DNA from: Guopingia tenuis
Lineage (GTDB): Bacteria; Bacillota; Clostridia; Christensenellales; Christensenellaceae
Assembly: GCF_014384805.1 (NCBI RefSeq)
Contig: NZ_JACRSS010000003.1
Span: 186,001-250,000 of the forward strand
Reading direction: 5' to 3'
Length of the DNA stretch: 64,000 bases
A program made the translations under genes and the position numbers. Shown here piece by piece: positions 16,846 to 23,201 of this stretch. The notes below the pieces were generated by a model. That model was not told the origin of the DNA, did not search any database, and saw nothing but the letters and a program-made list of their open reading frames with translations. How positions within the stretch are numbered: position 1 is the first letter of the stretch; each line of letters opens with the position of its first letter.

Positions 16846-17958
16846 TCAGATGTCTGCTTCTCCCGCATATTCTTCGTATTCTTCAATTACCCTGTCGCTC
16901 ATATACTGCAGCCGGTTTTCCTCAGATAATTCTTTCACCGCGTCATAGGAAAGATAGGTACAGGACTCCGCCAAAGGCCCATTTTCCAGAAAGGCAAAAA
17001 CTGGCCTGGAAATCTCCATTAACACTTTTGCTTTTCGTTCCGCCGGTGCCACAATATGCGCCTTGATATTGAGATCCGGCTGCAACGCCATGAGATCTGC
17101 CATTCTCAAGATCCCCGAATAAATTGAGGTCGTGTGTTCCACTTCAAAAGCGCGCTTGATCGACCGCCTATGGATCCAGAGCACGTCAATATTTTCAATC
17201 GTGCTCAGTGTAGCTTCATTATAATTCATCGGAAGCTGCTCCAAAAGGCTTTGCTCCGCTGGCTTCCATATCTCCAAAACTCTCTGCCGGTCCGCTTTGG
17301 GCAGCCAGATATCAAACCGCATGCGCTCACCGATCATTGCCAGCAGCGCCTGTATTCTGATGGACTCTCTCTGTTCCGCCTTTTGTTGCCTTCCCGTCCC
17401 CACCGAAGACTCGTTCTCCGGAATCGTAACGGCGACCTGGCTGTCCTGGGTTTTTACAACGGAGAGCCTCAATTTTTTCTCATCCTGTTCTGTAAGCGCA
17501 TATCGCTTCAGGATTTCTTTCTGCTCCATAAGGACCTTTTCCAAGTACCGGCCATCTGCATCTTTCAGCTCCCGCAGGCTCGCCCGCACCATCCCCGTCC
17601 ATCCGGAGCTTCCCGGCGCCAGATTTTTTGTAAAAGACAAATGTTCCCAGATTTTACTTTCGCCAATCGGGATAGCATTTTCCGGTTCCAGCCAACAGAG
17701 CGGCTTTACCTGAAAGCGCACCTCAAACGGATCTTTTGCAGGAACAAATATGGGTGTATTATCCACAAAAAATTCGCTCGTCACTTCAAGTATCCCCACC
17801 CAACGGGAAAGCTTCGTCATATAGCAGATAAGCTTATCTCCTATTTTAACAGAAGCAGCCGTTCCCTTTTGCCGGTTCCGAAATCCCGAAATATTCCGCG
17901 CAGATTTTCCGAATGCATCATATGTATCCGGCGAAAACAAACCGATATAATAGGCCAT
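16846..17958 (-). CDS. EVE-domain protein with a possible C-terminal nuclease-like domain (candidate modified-DNA defence enzyme)
   Basis: A 370-residue protein. Residues 1-145 read as an EVE/PUA-like domain (MAYYIGLFSPDTYDAF, VKIGDKLICYMTKLSRWVGI, then WEHLSFTKNLAPGSSGWTGM), a fold that binds modified bases. A charged linker (about 155-205) leads to a C-terminal domain with DVLWIHRRSIKRAFEVEHTT, then SIYSGILRMADLM. This D...E-x-E arrangement resembles the core of some PD-(D/E)XK restriction-like domains, but the Lys is replaced. Known EVE-nuclease fusions act on foreign modified DNA, so a stand-alone type IV-like restriction enzyme is my inference. The start at 17958 follows AAAGGAGGAAAA. 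It is a single-gene unit beside tRNA-Leu. Confidence 0.68.
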   Translation of the reverse strand: MAYYIGLFSPDTYDAFGKSARNISGFRNRQKGTAASVKIGDKLICYMTKLSRWVGILEVTSEFFVDNTPIFVPAKDPFEVRFQVKPLCWLEPENAIPIGESKIWEHLSFTKNLAPGSSGWTGMVRASLRELKDADGRYLEKVLMEQKEILKRYALTEQDEKKLRLSVVKTQDSQVAVTIPENESSVGTGRQQKAEQRESIRIQALLAMIGERMRFDIWLPKADRQRVLEIWKPAEQSLLEQLPMNYNEATLSTIENIDVLWIHRRSIKRAFEVEHTTSIYSGILRMADLMALQPDLNIKAHIVAPAERKAKVLMEISRPVFAFLENGPLAESCTYLSYDAVKELSEENRLQYMSDRVIEEYEEYAGEADI

Positions 17959-18206
17959 TTTTCCTCCTTTTTCAAACAAAACGCTTCACTTTTTTGCGTA
18001 CAGGCGCAAAACGGCCGCATCTCATCCCTCCGTCTGCACGTCCAACGACAAAATCATGAGAAATCCCATCAATTTTGGTTTATTATACCACATTATGAAT
18101 AGATTTTCCCATTTTTTTACAAAAAAATGCGGCAGTATCCTAATACTCTGCCGCTGTAATTCCCATAAATTTTTTATCGCCTCCGGCGCAGCCTTTTCCT
18201 ATCTGT

Positions 18207-18494
18207 CTAAACCTCATAATCCACCGCCGCGCTGGCCGTGCGGATGGATTTGCAGAAGGCGGAAATCTCCAGATGCCGGGGGTTTTGCTGATAGCTGGCC
18301 AGATCCTCCATGGAGGCAAATTCGCTCACCAACACTGCGTCGTAGCTGCGCTCCGAGGGGCGGATGTTGATCCCCACTTCCATGGAACGCACCTCCGGAA
18401 GCTCCTTTCCCAGCGCCAGCAGGCGCTCCCGAAAACGCATCATGTTCTCTTCTTCTCCCTCTTTGAATTTCCACATCACGATATGCCGGATCAT
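18207..18494 (-). CDS. Dabb (stress-responsive A/B barrel) family protein
   Basis: A 95-residue ferredoxin-like barrel protein of the Dabb family: it starts MIRHIVMWKFKEGEE, has ERSYDAVLVSEFASMEDLAS in the middle and ends with HLEISAFCKSIRTASAAVDY. Members dimerise; the specific role is unknown. Its start overlaps the stop of the inositol-phosphatase-like gene by 4 bp (ATGA), so the two are translationally coupled. Confidence 0.87.
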   Translation of the reverse strand: MIRHIVMWKFKEGEEENMMRFRERLLALGKELPEVRSMEVGINIRPSERSYDAVLVSEFASMEDLASYQQNPRHLEISAFCKSIRTASAAVDYEV

Positions 18495-19294
18495 TTTCTC
18501 TCTCCTTTCAGGCGCGCTGCCTGCTCATCTACAATTCTATAAATCTCCCTGCATATAGCGGGATTGCCGGTGAGCACACCCACCGGGTTGTCATAGCGGA
18601 TGTCACTGCCCTGCAGGCCGGTGACAGCACAGCCCGCTTCCCGGGCGACCACCGATGCCGCCGCATAATCCCAGGGCTGAATGCGGATCTCAAAATAGGC
18701 GTCGCATTTGCCGCAGGCCGTATAGCAGATATCCAGGGCCGCCGATCCCGACCGGCGCACATCCGCGCAGCGGTCAAACACAGCCTTGGCCGCGGCAAAG
18801 GTCAGATCTGCCAGCTCCTGGTAATAGGTAGCCGTGCCAAAGAGGATGACGGCGTCCTCCATCCCGCGATTGGCGGCATGAATGGGCTGTCCGTTCAGAA
18901 AAGCGCCCTGATTCTCGATCCCCACATACATTTCCTCCAGATAGGGATTATAGACCACGCCTGCAACGCCCCGGCCATCCTGTACCAGACCGATGGAAAT
19001 GCAGGAATGCTTATATCCCAGCATATAGTTTGTGGTGCCGTCGATAGGATCGATAATCCAGTTGTATCCGGGCTTCAAGCGATTCTGCTCGCTCTCCTCG
19101 GCAAAGAAATTCGCCCCGGGAAGCAGGCCGGCAAGCCCTTCAATAATATACTTTTGGGAAGCCAGGTCCATGCTGGTGACAAAGTTGGCGTGTCCCTCCT
19201 TTACAAAGACCTCCGGGTGTTTCGCCTCGGTAATCAGCCGCCCGGCGCCCCGGGCAACCTCCTGCATCTTTTCTGCGATTTCTTTTAATTCCAT
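18491..19294 (-). CDS. inositol-monophosphatase-family phosphatase (SuhB-like)
   Basis: A 267-residue Mg-dependent, Li-sensitive-type phosphatase. The metal-binding motifs are all present: FFAEESEQ, DPIDGTTNYMLG and WDYAAASVVAREAG. Substrates in the family include inositol phosphate, PAP and sugar phosphates. The nearby cysK and metY make 3'-phosphoadenosine phosphate (PAP) an attractive but unproven substrate. It has its own predicted promoter and is coupled to the Dabb gene. Confidence 0.9.
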   Translation of the reverse strand: MELKEIAEKMQEVARGAGRLITEAKHPEVFVKEGHANFVTSMDLASQKYIIEGLAGLLPGANFFAEESEQNRLKPGYNWIIDPIDGTTNYMLGYKHSCISIGLVQDGRGVAGVVYNPYLEEMYVGIENQGAFLNGQPIHAANRGMEDAVILFGTATYYQELADLTFAAAKAVFDRCADVRRSGSAALDICYTACGKCDAYFEIRIQPWDYAAASVVAREAGCAVTGLQGSDIRYDNPVGVLTGNPAICREIYRIVDEQAARLKGERK

Positions 19295-19334
19295 GTTTGC
19301 TCCTATCTATTCCGGCCCCACTCTTTCCGCCCTT

Positions 19335-19363
19335 ATTATAGACCCCTTTCCCCGCCGCGTCCA
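19335..19363 (-). promoter_or_regulatory. predicted promoter of the phosphatase-Dabb pair
   Basis: On the minus strand TGGACG (19363-19358) and TATAAT (19340-19335) are spaced by 17 nt, about 40 bp upstream of the phosphatase start. Confidence 0.6.
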
Positions 19364-19436
19364 GCATTTTTTGCCGCGCAGCGAAGAAAGGGGAAAGGGC
19401 AGACGTTTCTGCTTTTCAGAGAGAAAGAATGCGGTT

Positions 19437-20369
19437 TTAATCTGCAAAGAGCGACGTGGACAGATAACGGTCGCCGGTATCCGGCAGCAGGACGACAATG
19501 GTCTTTCCCGCATTTTCTTCCCGGTTCGCCAACTGGATGGCGGCATGCACGGCTGCGCCCGAAGAAATCCCCACCAGCACGCCCTCTCTGCGCCCGATTT
19601 CCTTTCCGGCGGCAAAGGCGTCCTGGTTGGTCACAGTGAGGATCTCGTCATAGACTTTTGTATCCAGCACGTCGGGCACAAACCCCGCGCCAATGCCCTG
19701 AATCTTATGCGGGCCCGCCGCACCCCCGGAAAGCACGGGGGAATCCGCCGGCTCCACCGCGACGATTTTCACCGCGGGATTTTTGGATTTCAGGTATTCT
19801 CCAACGCCCGTAATGGTGCCCCCGGTGCCTACGCCCGCCACAAAGATATCCACCTTGCCGTCGGTATCCGCATAGATCTCCGGGCCGGTGTGTTCAAAAT
19901 GCGCCTTGGGATTGGCCGGATTGACAAACTGCCCCGGAACAAAACTGCCCGGAATCCCCTTCGCCAGTTCCCCGGCCTTTTCAATGGCCCCCTTCATCCC
20001 TTTTGCGCCGTCTGTCAGCACCAGTTCGGCCCCATAGGCCTTCATCAGCTGGCGCCGTTCCACCGACATGGTTTCCGGCATGACGATGAGAATACGGTAT
20101 CCCTTTGCGGCCGCCACCGCCGCCAGGCCAATGCCGGTGTTGCCCGAAGTCGGCTCGATGATAACGCTGCCCGGGCGCAGCCGGCCCGATGCCTCCGCCG
20201 CATCGATCATCGCCCTGGCGATGCGGTCCTTGACGGATCCTGCGGGATTGAAATATTCCAGCTTCGCCAGAATCCGGGCCTTTAAACCCCGTTCCCTTTC
20301 GATATGCGTAAGCTCCAAAAGGGGCGTGTTTCCTATTAACTGGTCAGCCGAAGTGTAAATGCGTGCCAT
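19437..20369 (-). CDS. cysK: cysteine synthase A (O-acetylserine sulfhydrylase)
   Basis: A 310-residue PLP enzyme that makes cysteine from O-acetylserine and sulfide. PLP Lys lies in FNPAGSVKDRIARAMI; the substrate loop PTSGNTGIGLA and phosphate-binding GVGTGGTITGVGEYL are intact, and GISSGAAVHAA is near the C terminus. Length is typical. It lies 15 bp after metY and so should be transcribed from the metY promoter, under the cysteine-codon attenuator described at 21724-21902. Confidence 0.95.
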   Translation of the reverse strand: MARIYTSADQLIGNTPLLELTHIERERGLKARILAKLEYFNPAGSVKDRIARAMIDAAEASGRLRPGSVIIEPTSGNTGIGLAAVAAAKGYRILIVMPETMSVERRQLMKAYGAELVLTDGAKGMKGAIEKAGELAKGIPGSFVPGQFVNPANPKAHFEHTGPEIYADTDGKVDIFVAGVGTGGTITGVGEYLKSKNPAVKIVAVEPADSPVLSGGAAGPHKIQGIGAGFVPDVLDTKVYDEILTVTNQDAFAAGKEIGRREGVLVGISSGAAVHAAIQLANREENAGKTIVVLLPDTGDRYLSTSLFAD

Positions 20370-20384
20370 AATGATTTCCTCCTG

Positions 20385-21680
20385 TTATTTCAAAAGATTT
20401 TGGACGGCGGCAAATCCCAGATCCAGATCCGCCAGGATGTCGTCGATATGCTCGGTTCCGATGGAGAGGCGGATGGTGTTGGGCCGGATCCCCTGCGCCG
20501 CCAGCTCCTCTCCGGTCAGCTGGGAATGCGTCGTCGTGGCCGGATGGATGACCAGGCTCTTCACATCCGCCACATTGGCCAGCAGAGAGAAGATTTTCAG
20601 ATGATCGATAAACGCATGGGCCTCTGTCTGACCGCCCTTGATTTCAAAGGTGAAGATGGATGCGCCGCCGTTGGGAAAATATTTCTGATAGAGCGCGTGG
20701 TCGGGGTGCTCCGGCAGAGATGGATGGTTCACCTTTTCCACCAGCGGATGCTCGCGCAGGTATTCCACTACCTTTTTTGTGTTCTCCGCATGGCGGTCCA
20801 GCCGGAGAGACAGCGTCTCCACGCCCTGCAGCAGCAGGAACGCATGAAAGGGGGAGATTGCCGCGCCGGTATCCCGGAGCAGAATGGCGCGGATATAGGT
20901 GACAAAGGCCGCCGGGCCTGCCGCATCAGCAAAGGAAACGCCGTGATAGCTGGGATTGGGCTCGGCAATGGCCGGATATCTCCCGCTGGCTTTCCAGTCG
21001 AACCTTCCGGAATCCACGATAATCCCGCCCAGCGTCGTTCCATGGCCGCCGATGAATTTGGTCGCCGAATGCACCACGATATCTGCGCCATGTTCAATTG
21101 GCCGGATGAGATAGGGCGTTCCAAAGGTGTTGTCGATAACGAGAGGCAGGCCGTGGCGGTGAGCAATGGCAGCGATTGCGTCGATATCCGGGATATCGCT
21201 GTTGGGATTGCCCAGGGTTTCCAAATAGATGGCCCGGGTGTTCTCTTGAATCGCGCCCTCTACCTCCGCCAGATTATGGGCGTCCACGAAGGTAGCCGTA
21301 ATGCCATAGTGGGGAAGCGTATGGGCCAGCAGGTTATAGCTCCCGCCGTAAATCGTCTTTTGAGAGACGATGTGGCCGCCGTCTGCCGCCAGCGCCTCGA
21401 TGGTATAAGTGATGGCAGCCGCCCCGGAGGCCAGCGCCAGCGCCGCCGAGCCGCCTTCCAGCGCCGCCAGCCTCTTTTCCAGGACGTCCTGCGTCGAGTT
21501 CGTTAGGCGGCCATAAATATTCCCCGCATCGGCCAATCCAAAACGGGCCGCTGCATGAGCGGAATTTTTAAATACATAGGAGGTCGTCTGATAGATGGGG
21601 ACCGCCCGGGCGTCGGTTGCCGGATCTGCCTCTTCCTGTCCAACGTGCAGCTGCAGGGTTTCAAATTTATAATTGCTCAT
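20385..21680 (-). CDS. metY: O-acetylhomoserine sulfhydrylase (MetY-type)
   Basis: A 431-residue fold-type I PLP enzyme of the Cys/Met metabolism family. The start MSNYKFETLQLHVGQEEADP and YGRLTNSTQDVLEKRLAALE are typical of OAH sulfhydrylases, and the PLP Lys is in VVHSATKFIGGHGTTLGG. It condenses O-acetylhomoserine with sulfide to homocysteine. The start at 21680 follows AGAGAGGAAAGAGAA; a longer frame would run into the leader terminator. It heads the metY-cysK operon, behind a 270-nt leader containing a Cys-rich reading frame and terminator. Confidence 0.94.
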   Translation of the reverse strand: MSNYKFETLQLHVGQEEADPATDARAVPIYQTTSYVFKNSAHAAARFGLADAGNIYGRLTNSTQDVLEKRLAALEGGSAALALASGAAAITYTIEALAADGGHIVSQKTIYGGSYNLLAHTLPHYGITATFVDAHNLAEVEGAIQENTRAIYLETLGNPNSDIPDIDAIAAIAHRHGLPLVIDNTFGTPYLIRPIEHGADIVVHSATKFIGGHGTTLGGIIVDSGRFDWKASGRYPAIAEPNPSYHGVSFADAAGPAAFVTYIRAILLRDTGAAISPFHAFLLLQGVETLSLRLDRHAENTKKVVEYLREHPLVEKVNHPSLPEHPDHALYQKYFPNGGASIFTFEIKGGQTEAHAFIDHLKIFSLLANVADVKSLVIHPATTTHSQLTGEELAAQGIRPNTIRLSIGTEHIDDILADLDLGFAAVQNLLK

Positions 21681-21723
21681 TTCTCTTTCCTCTCTTTTCT
21701 CATATTCTTTCCATTTTTCCAAT

Positions 21724-21754
21724 AAAAAAACCGGGGCTTCTCCAAAGCTCCCGG
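21724..21754 (-). terminator. leader terminator of metY-cysK (transcription attenuator)
   Basis: On the minus strand a 9-bp stem with one bulged A (21754-21745 with 21739-21731) and a 5-nt loop is followed by seven T residues. It lies inside the metY leader, 44 nt before the metY start codon, so it can only act as an attenuator. Its 5' arm (21757-21748) is a perfect 10-nt complement of 21843-21834 in the leader peptide frame, which gives an antiterminator. Confidence 0.85.
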
Positions 21755-21776
21755 GCAGACGGCGCATGCGCATTGT

Positions 21777-21902
21777 TCAGGCGCATATTACAGGCGCGGC
21801 CGAAAACAGGCAAAAGCGCCTGGCCATGGAATATGCCCGGGAGAAACGCATTCGGCAGCAACACATCATGGAATTCCAAAGGGCAATGTTTCTCGCGGTC
21901 AT
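21777..21902 (-). CDS. cysteine-rich leader peptide of metY-cysK (41 aa)
   Basis: A 41-codon frame in the metY leader with a strong ribosome binding site (GAGGAGG, 8 nt before ATG). The peptide begins MTARNIALWNSMMCCCRMRF. Codons 14-16 are TGT TGC TGC, and further Cys are at codons 31 and 40. It stops 22 nt before the terminator stem. Three Cys codons in a row directly ahead of a sequence that pairs with the terminator is the layout of a ribosome-mediated attenuator that senses charged tRNA-Cys: stalling at codons 14-16 leaves 21843-21834 free to form the antiterminator, while completion lets the terminator form. Mechanism is inferred. Confidence 0.78.
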   Translation of the reverse strand: MTARNIALWNSMMCCCRMRFSRAYSMARRFCLFSAAPVICA

Positions 21903-21946
21903 TTTCTTCGCCTCCTCACATTCTGGTCTTTTAACCTTATGGGAAT

Positions 21947-21975
21947 ATCATATGCCCATAAACCTATCTTGTCAA
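21947..21975 (-). promoter_or_regulatory. metY-cysK promoter
   Basis: A perfect TTGACA (21975-21970) and TATGAT (21952-21947) lie 17 nt apart on the minus strand. The spacer is largely covered by the palindrome at 21958-21984, so a bound repressor would block RNA polymerase. Confidence 0.85.
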
Positions 21976-21984
21976 TAGGTTTAT
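21958..21984. promoter_or_regulatory. operator 1: palindrome in the metY promoter
   Basis: A perfect 10-bp inverted repeat ATAAACCTAT...ATAGGTTTAT with a 7-nt spacer. It shares the half-site AAACCTAT/ATAGGTTT with operator 2 in front of the divergent Rrf2 gene. Rrf2-family regulators bind such palindromes, so this is the likely binding site of the adjacent regulator. Confidence 0.75.
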
Positions 21985-22014
21985 AGGTTTTTTGTGGAAA
22001 AATTTTTCCGCATC

Positions 22015-22050
22015 TTGAAAAAACCTATTACCCCGCGGTATAATAGGTTT
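22015..22050 (+). promoter_or_regulatory. Rrf2-gene promoter with operator 2
   Basis: TTGAAA (22015-22020) and TATAAT (22039-22044) are 18 nt apart. A perfect 10-bp inverted repeat AAACCTATTA...TAATAGGTTT (22021-22030 with 22041-22050) covers the spacer and -10 box, which indicates autoregulation through the same half-sites as operator 1. Confidence 0.8.
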
Positions 22051-22070
22051 ATAGAATAGGAGATATACAT

Positions 22071-22490
22071 ATGATTTCAACGAAGGGAAGATACGCCCTG
22101 CGGGTGATGATCGATCTGGCGGAACAGGCTCCCGAAGCCTTCATCCCTCTGGATGCAATCGCCGCCCGCCAGGGGATATCCAAAAAATATCTGGAAAGCA
22201 TTCTGAAAATTCTGGTTCAGAAAAAGCTGCTCAAGGGGTTGCGTGGGAAAGGCGGCGGATACCGCCTGACGCGCCGGGCGGAGGAATATACCGTTGGAGA
22301 AATTTTGGAGCTGACGGAGGGCACGCTGGCGCCGGTGGCCTGTCTGGAAGCCGCAGCCGAGCCCTGCCCCCGAAAGGAAACATGCAAAACCCTGCCCATG
22401 TGGACGCGTTTTGACACCCTTGTGCATGACTTTTTCTATTCCATTACCCTCGCCGATCTGGCGGAGAAGCCGCCAGAGGAGCCGGAATAA
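22071..22490 (+). CDS. Rrf2-family transcriptional regulator (CymR-like)
   Basis: A 139-residue winged-helix regulator. MISTKGRYALRVMIDLAEQA and ISKKYLESILKILVQKKLLK form the DNA-binding domain, and GLRGKGGGYRLTR the wing. Three Cys (PVACLEAAAEPCPRKETC) lie where IscR-type members bind Fe-S, but CymR-type members of this layout sense cysteine status through CysK. Divergence from metY-cysK and shared operators support the CymR-like role in sulfur control. The start follows AGGAGATATACAT. Confidence 0.9.
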   Translation: MISTKGRYALRVMIDLAEQAPEAFIPLDAIAARQGISKKYLESILKILVQKKLLKGLRGKGGGYRLTRRAEEYTVGEILELTEGTLAPVACLEAAAEPCPRKETCKTLPMWTRFDTLVHDFFYSITLADLAEKPPEEPE

Positions 22491-22879
22491 CCGGGGCGCA
22501 CGGATCGGCTGTGCCGGAAAGTTTCTGTTATCTGCCGTGAATAAATGCTCATGTACGGTAAGGAAGCAAGCAACCGAAAACAAGAGATAGACCGCCAGCA
22601 CTACACTATTCCGAACCAAAGACCAAAAGATAAGCATTGTGGGAAAATCTAAACTTTTGGATTTTCCTACAATGCCAACTACGGCGGAATCCCTCCCACT
22701 CCTTATATCTTTCTGTATACATTGAATTTGTATTTAGTAAAATGCAGACAACACCACGGATCGGCTTTTGGTTGGACAATTCCAACCAAACACCACAGCA
22801 GACAGCAGAAAACATTCTGAACGCTAGGAAGCCGGTATGATTGTTACATATAAGGGGAAGAAAAATTTCTTTTAGGTAC
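22491..22879. other. non-coding left end of the mobile element
   Basis: About 390 bp between the Rrf2 gene and the tet(W) promoter. Composition becomes AT-rich from about 22540, so the host/element junction is probably in this stretch. Apart from the hairpin at 22634-22675 I see no gene. Confidence 0.45.
22634..22675. repeat. long inverted repeat near the element left end
   Basis: Two 16-nt arms (22634-22649 and 22660-22675) are complementary except for one position that would be a G-U pair in RNA, around a 10-nt loop. There is no T-run, so it is not a standard terminator. It could be a recombinase or replication-related structure. Confidence 0.65.
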
Positions 22880-22908
22880 TTGCTTTCCTAAAACTGATGT
22901 GATACAAT
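22880..22908 (+). promoter_or_regulatory. tet(W) promoter
   Basis: TTGCTT (22880-22885) and TACAAT (22903-22908) with 17-nt spacing, followed by a leader with a short peptide and hairpin like those ahead of tet(M)-type genes. Confidence 0.7.
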
Positions 22909-22936
22909 GATTTAATCCAGAAAAGGAGTAAAAAAT

Positions 22937-22960
22937 ATGCGGCAAGGTATTCTTAAATAA
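22937..22960 (+). CDS. tet(W) leader peptide MRQGILK
   Basis: A 7-codon frame with the ribosome binding site AAAGGAG 8 nt ahead. The same short peptide is known from memory in leaders of tet(M)-type ribosomal protection genes. Positions 22947-22958 inside it are perfectly complementary to 23032-23043, so translation of the peptide can alter leader folding. Confidence 0.7.
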   Translation: MRQGILK

Positions 22961-23128
22961 AACTATAATCAAATAGTGGGAACAAAGGATTATGATAGCT
23001 CCTTTTGTAGGGGCTTAGTTTTTTGTACCCAATTTAAGAATACTTTTGCCTTATCAATTTTGACATATCCCCAAAAACAGCAATCACAAACAGGTGTATG
23101 CTGTATATGTGTATGTCCGCAACTTATA

Positions 23129-23167
23129 ATCCCCAGTGGTAAAAGTATTTTACTGCTGGGGATTTTT
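23129..23167 (+). terminator. tet(W) leader attenuator hairpin
   Basis: ATCCCCAGTGGTAAAA pairs with TTTTACTGCTGGGGAT and is followed by TTTTAT, 35 nt before the tet(W) start. This matches a transcription attenuator relieved when tetracycline slows leader translation. Confidence 0.78.
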
Positions 23168-23201
23168 ATGCCCTTTGGGGCTGTAAAGGGAGGACAATCA
23201 C

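Noticed and set aside
15968..16856. An integrated island using tRNA-Leu as attachment site.
   Set aside because: I found no repeated tRNA 3' end, and no integrase gene before the next host genes; the gene-poor stretch alone does not prove insertion.
21777..21902. SAM or T-box riboswitch in the metY leader.
   Set aside because: No conserved T-box sequence or SAM-box core is visible; the leader is explained by the Cys-rich frame, antiterminator and terminator.
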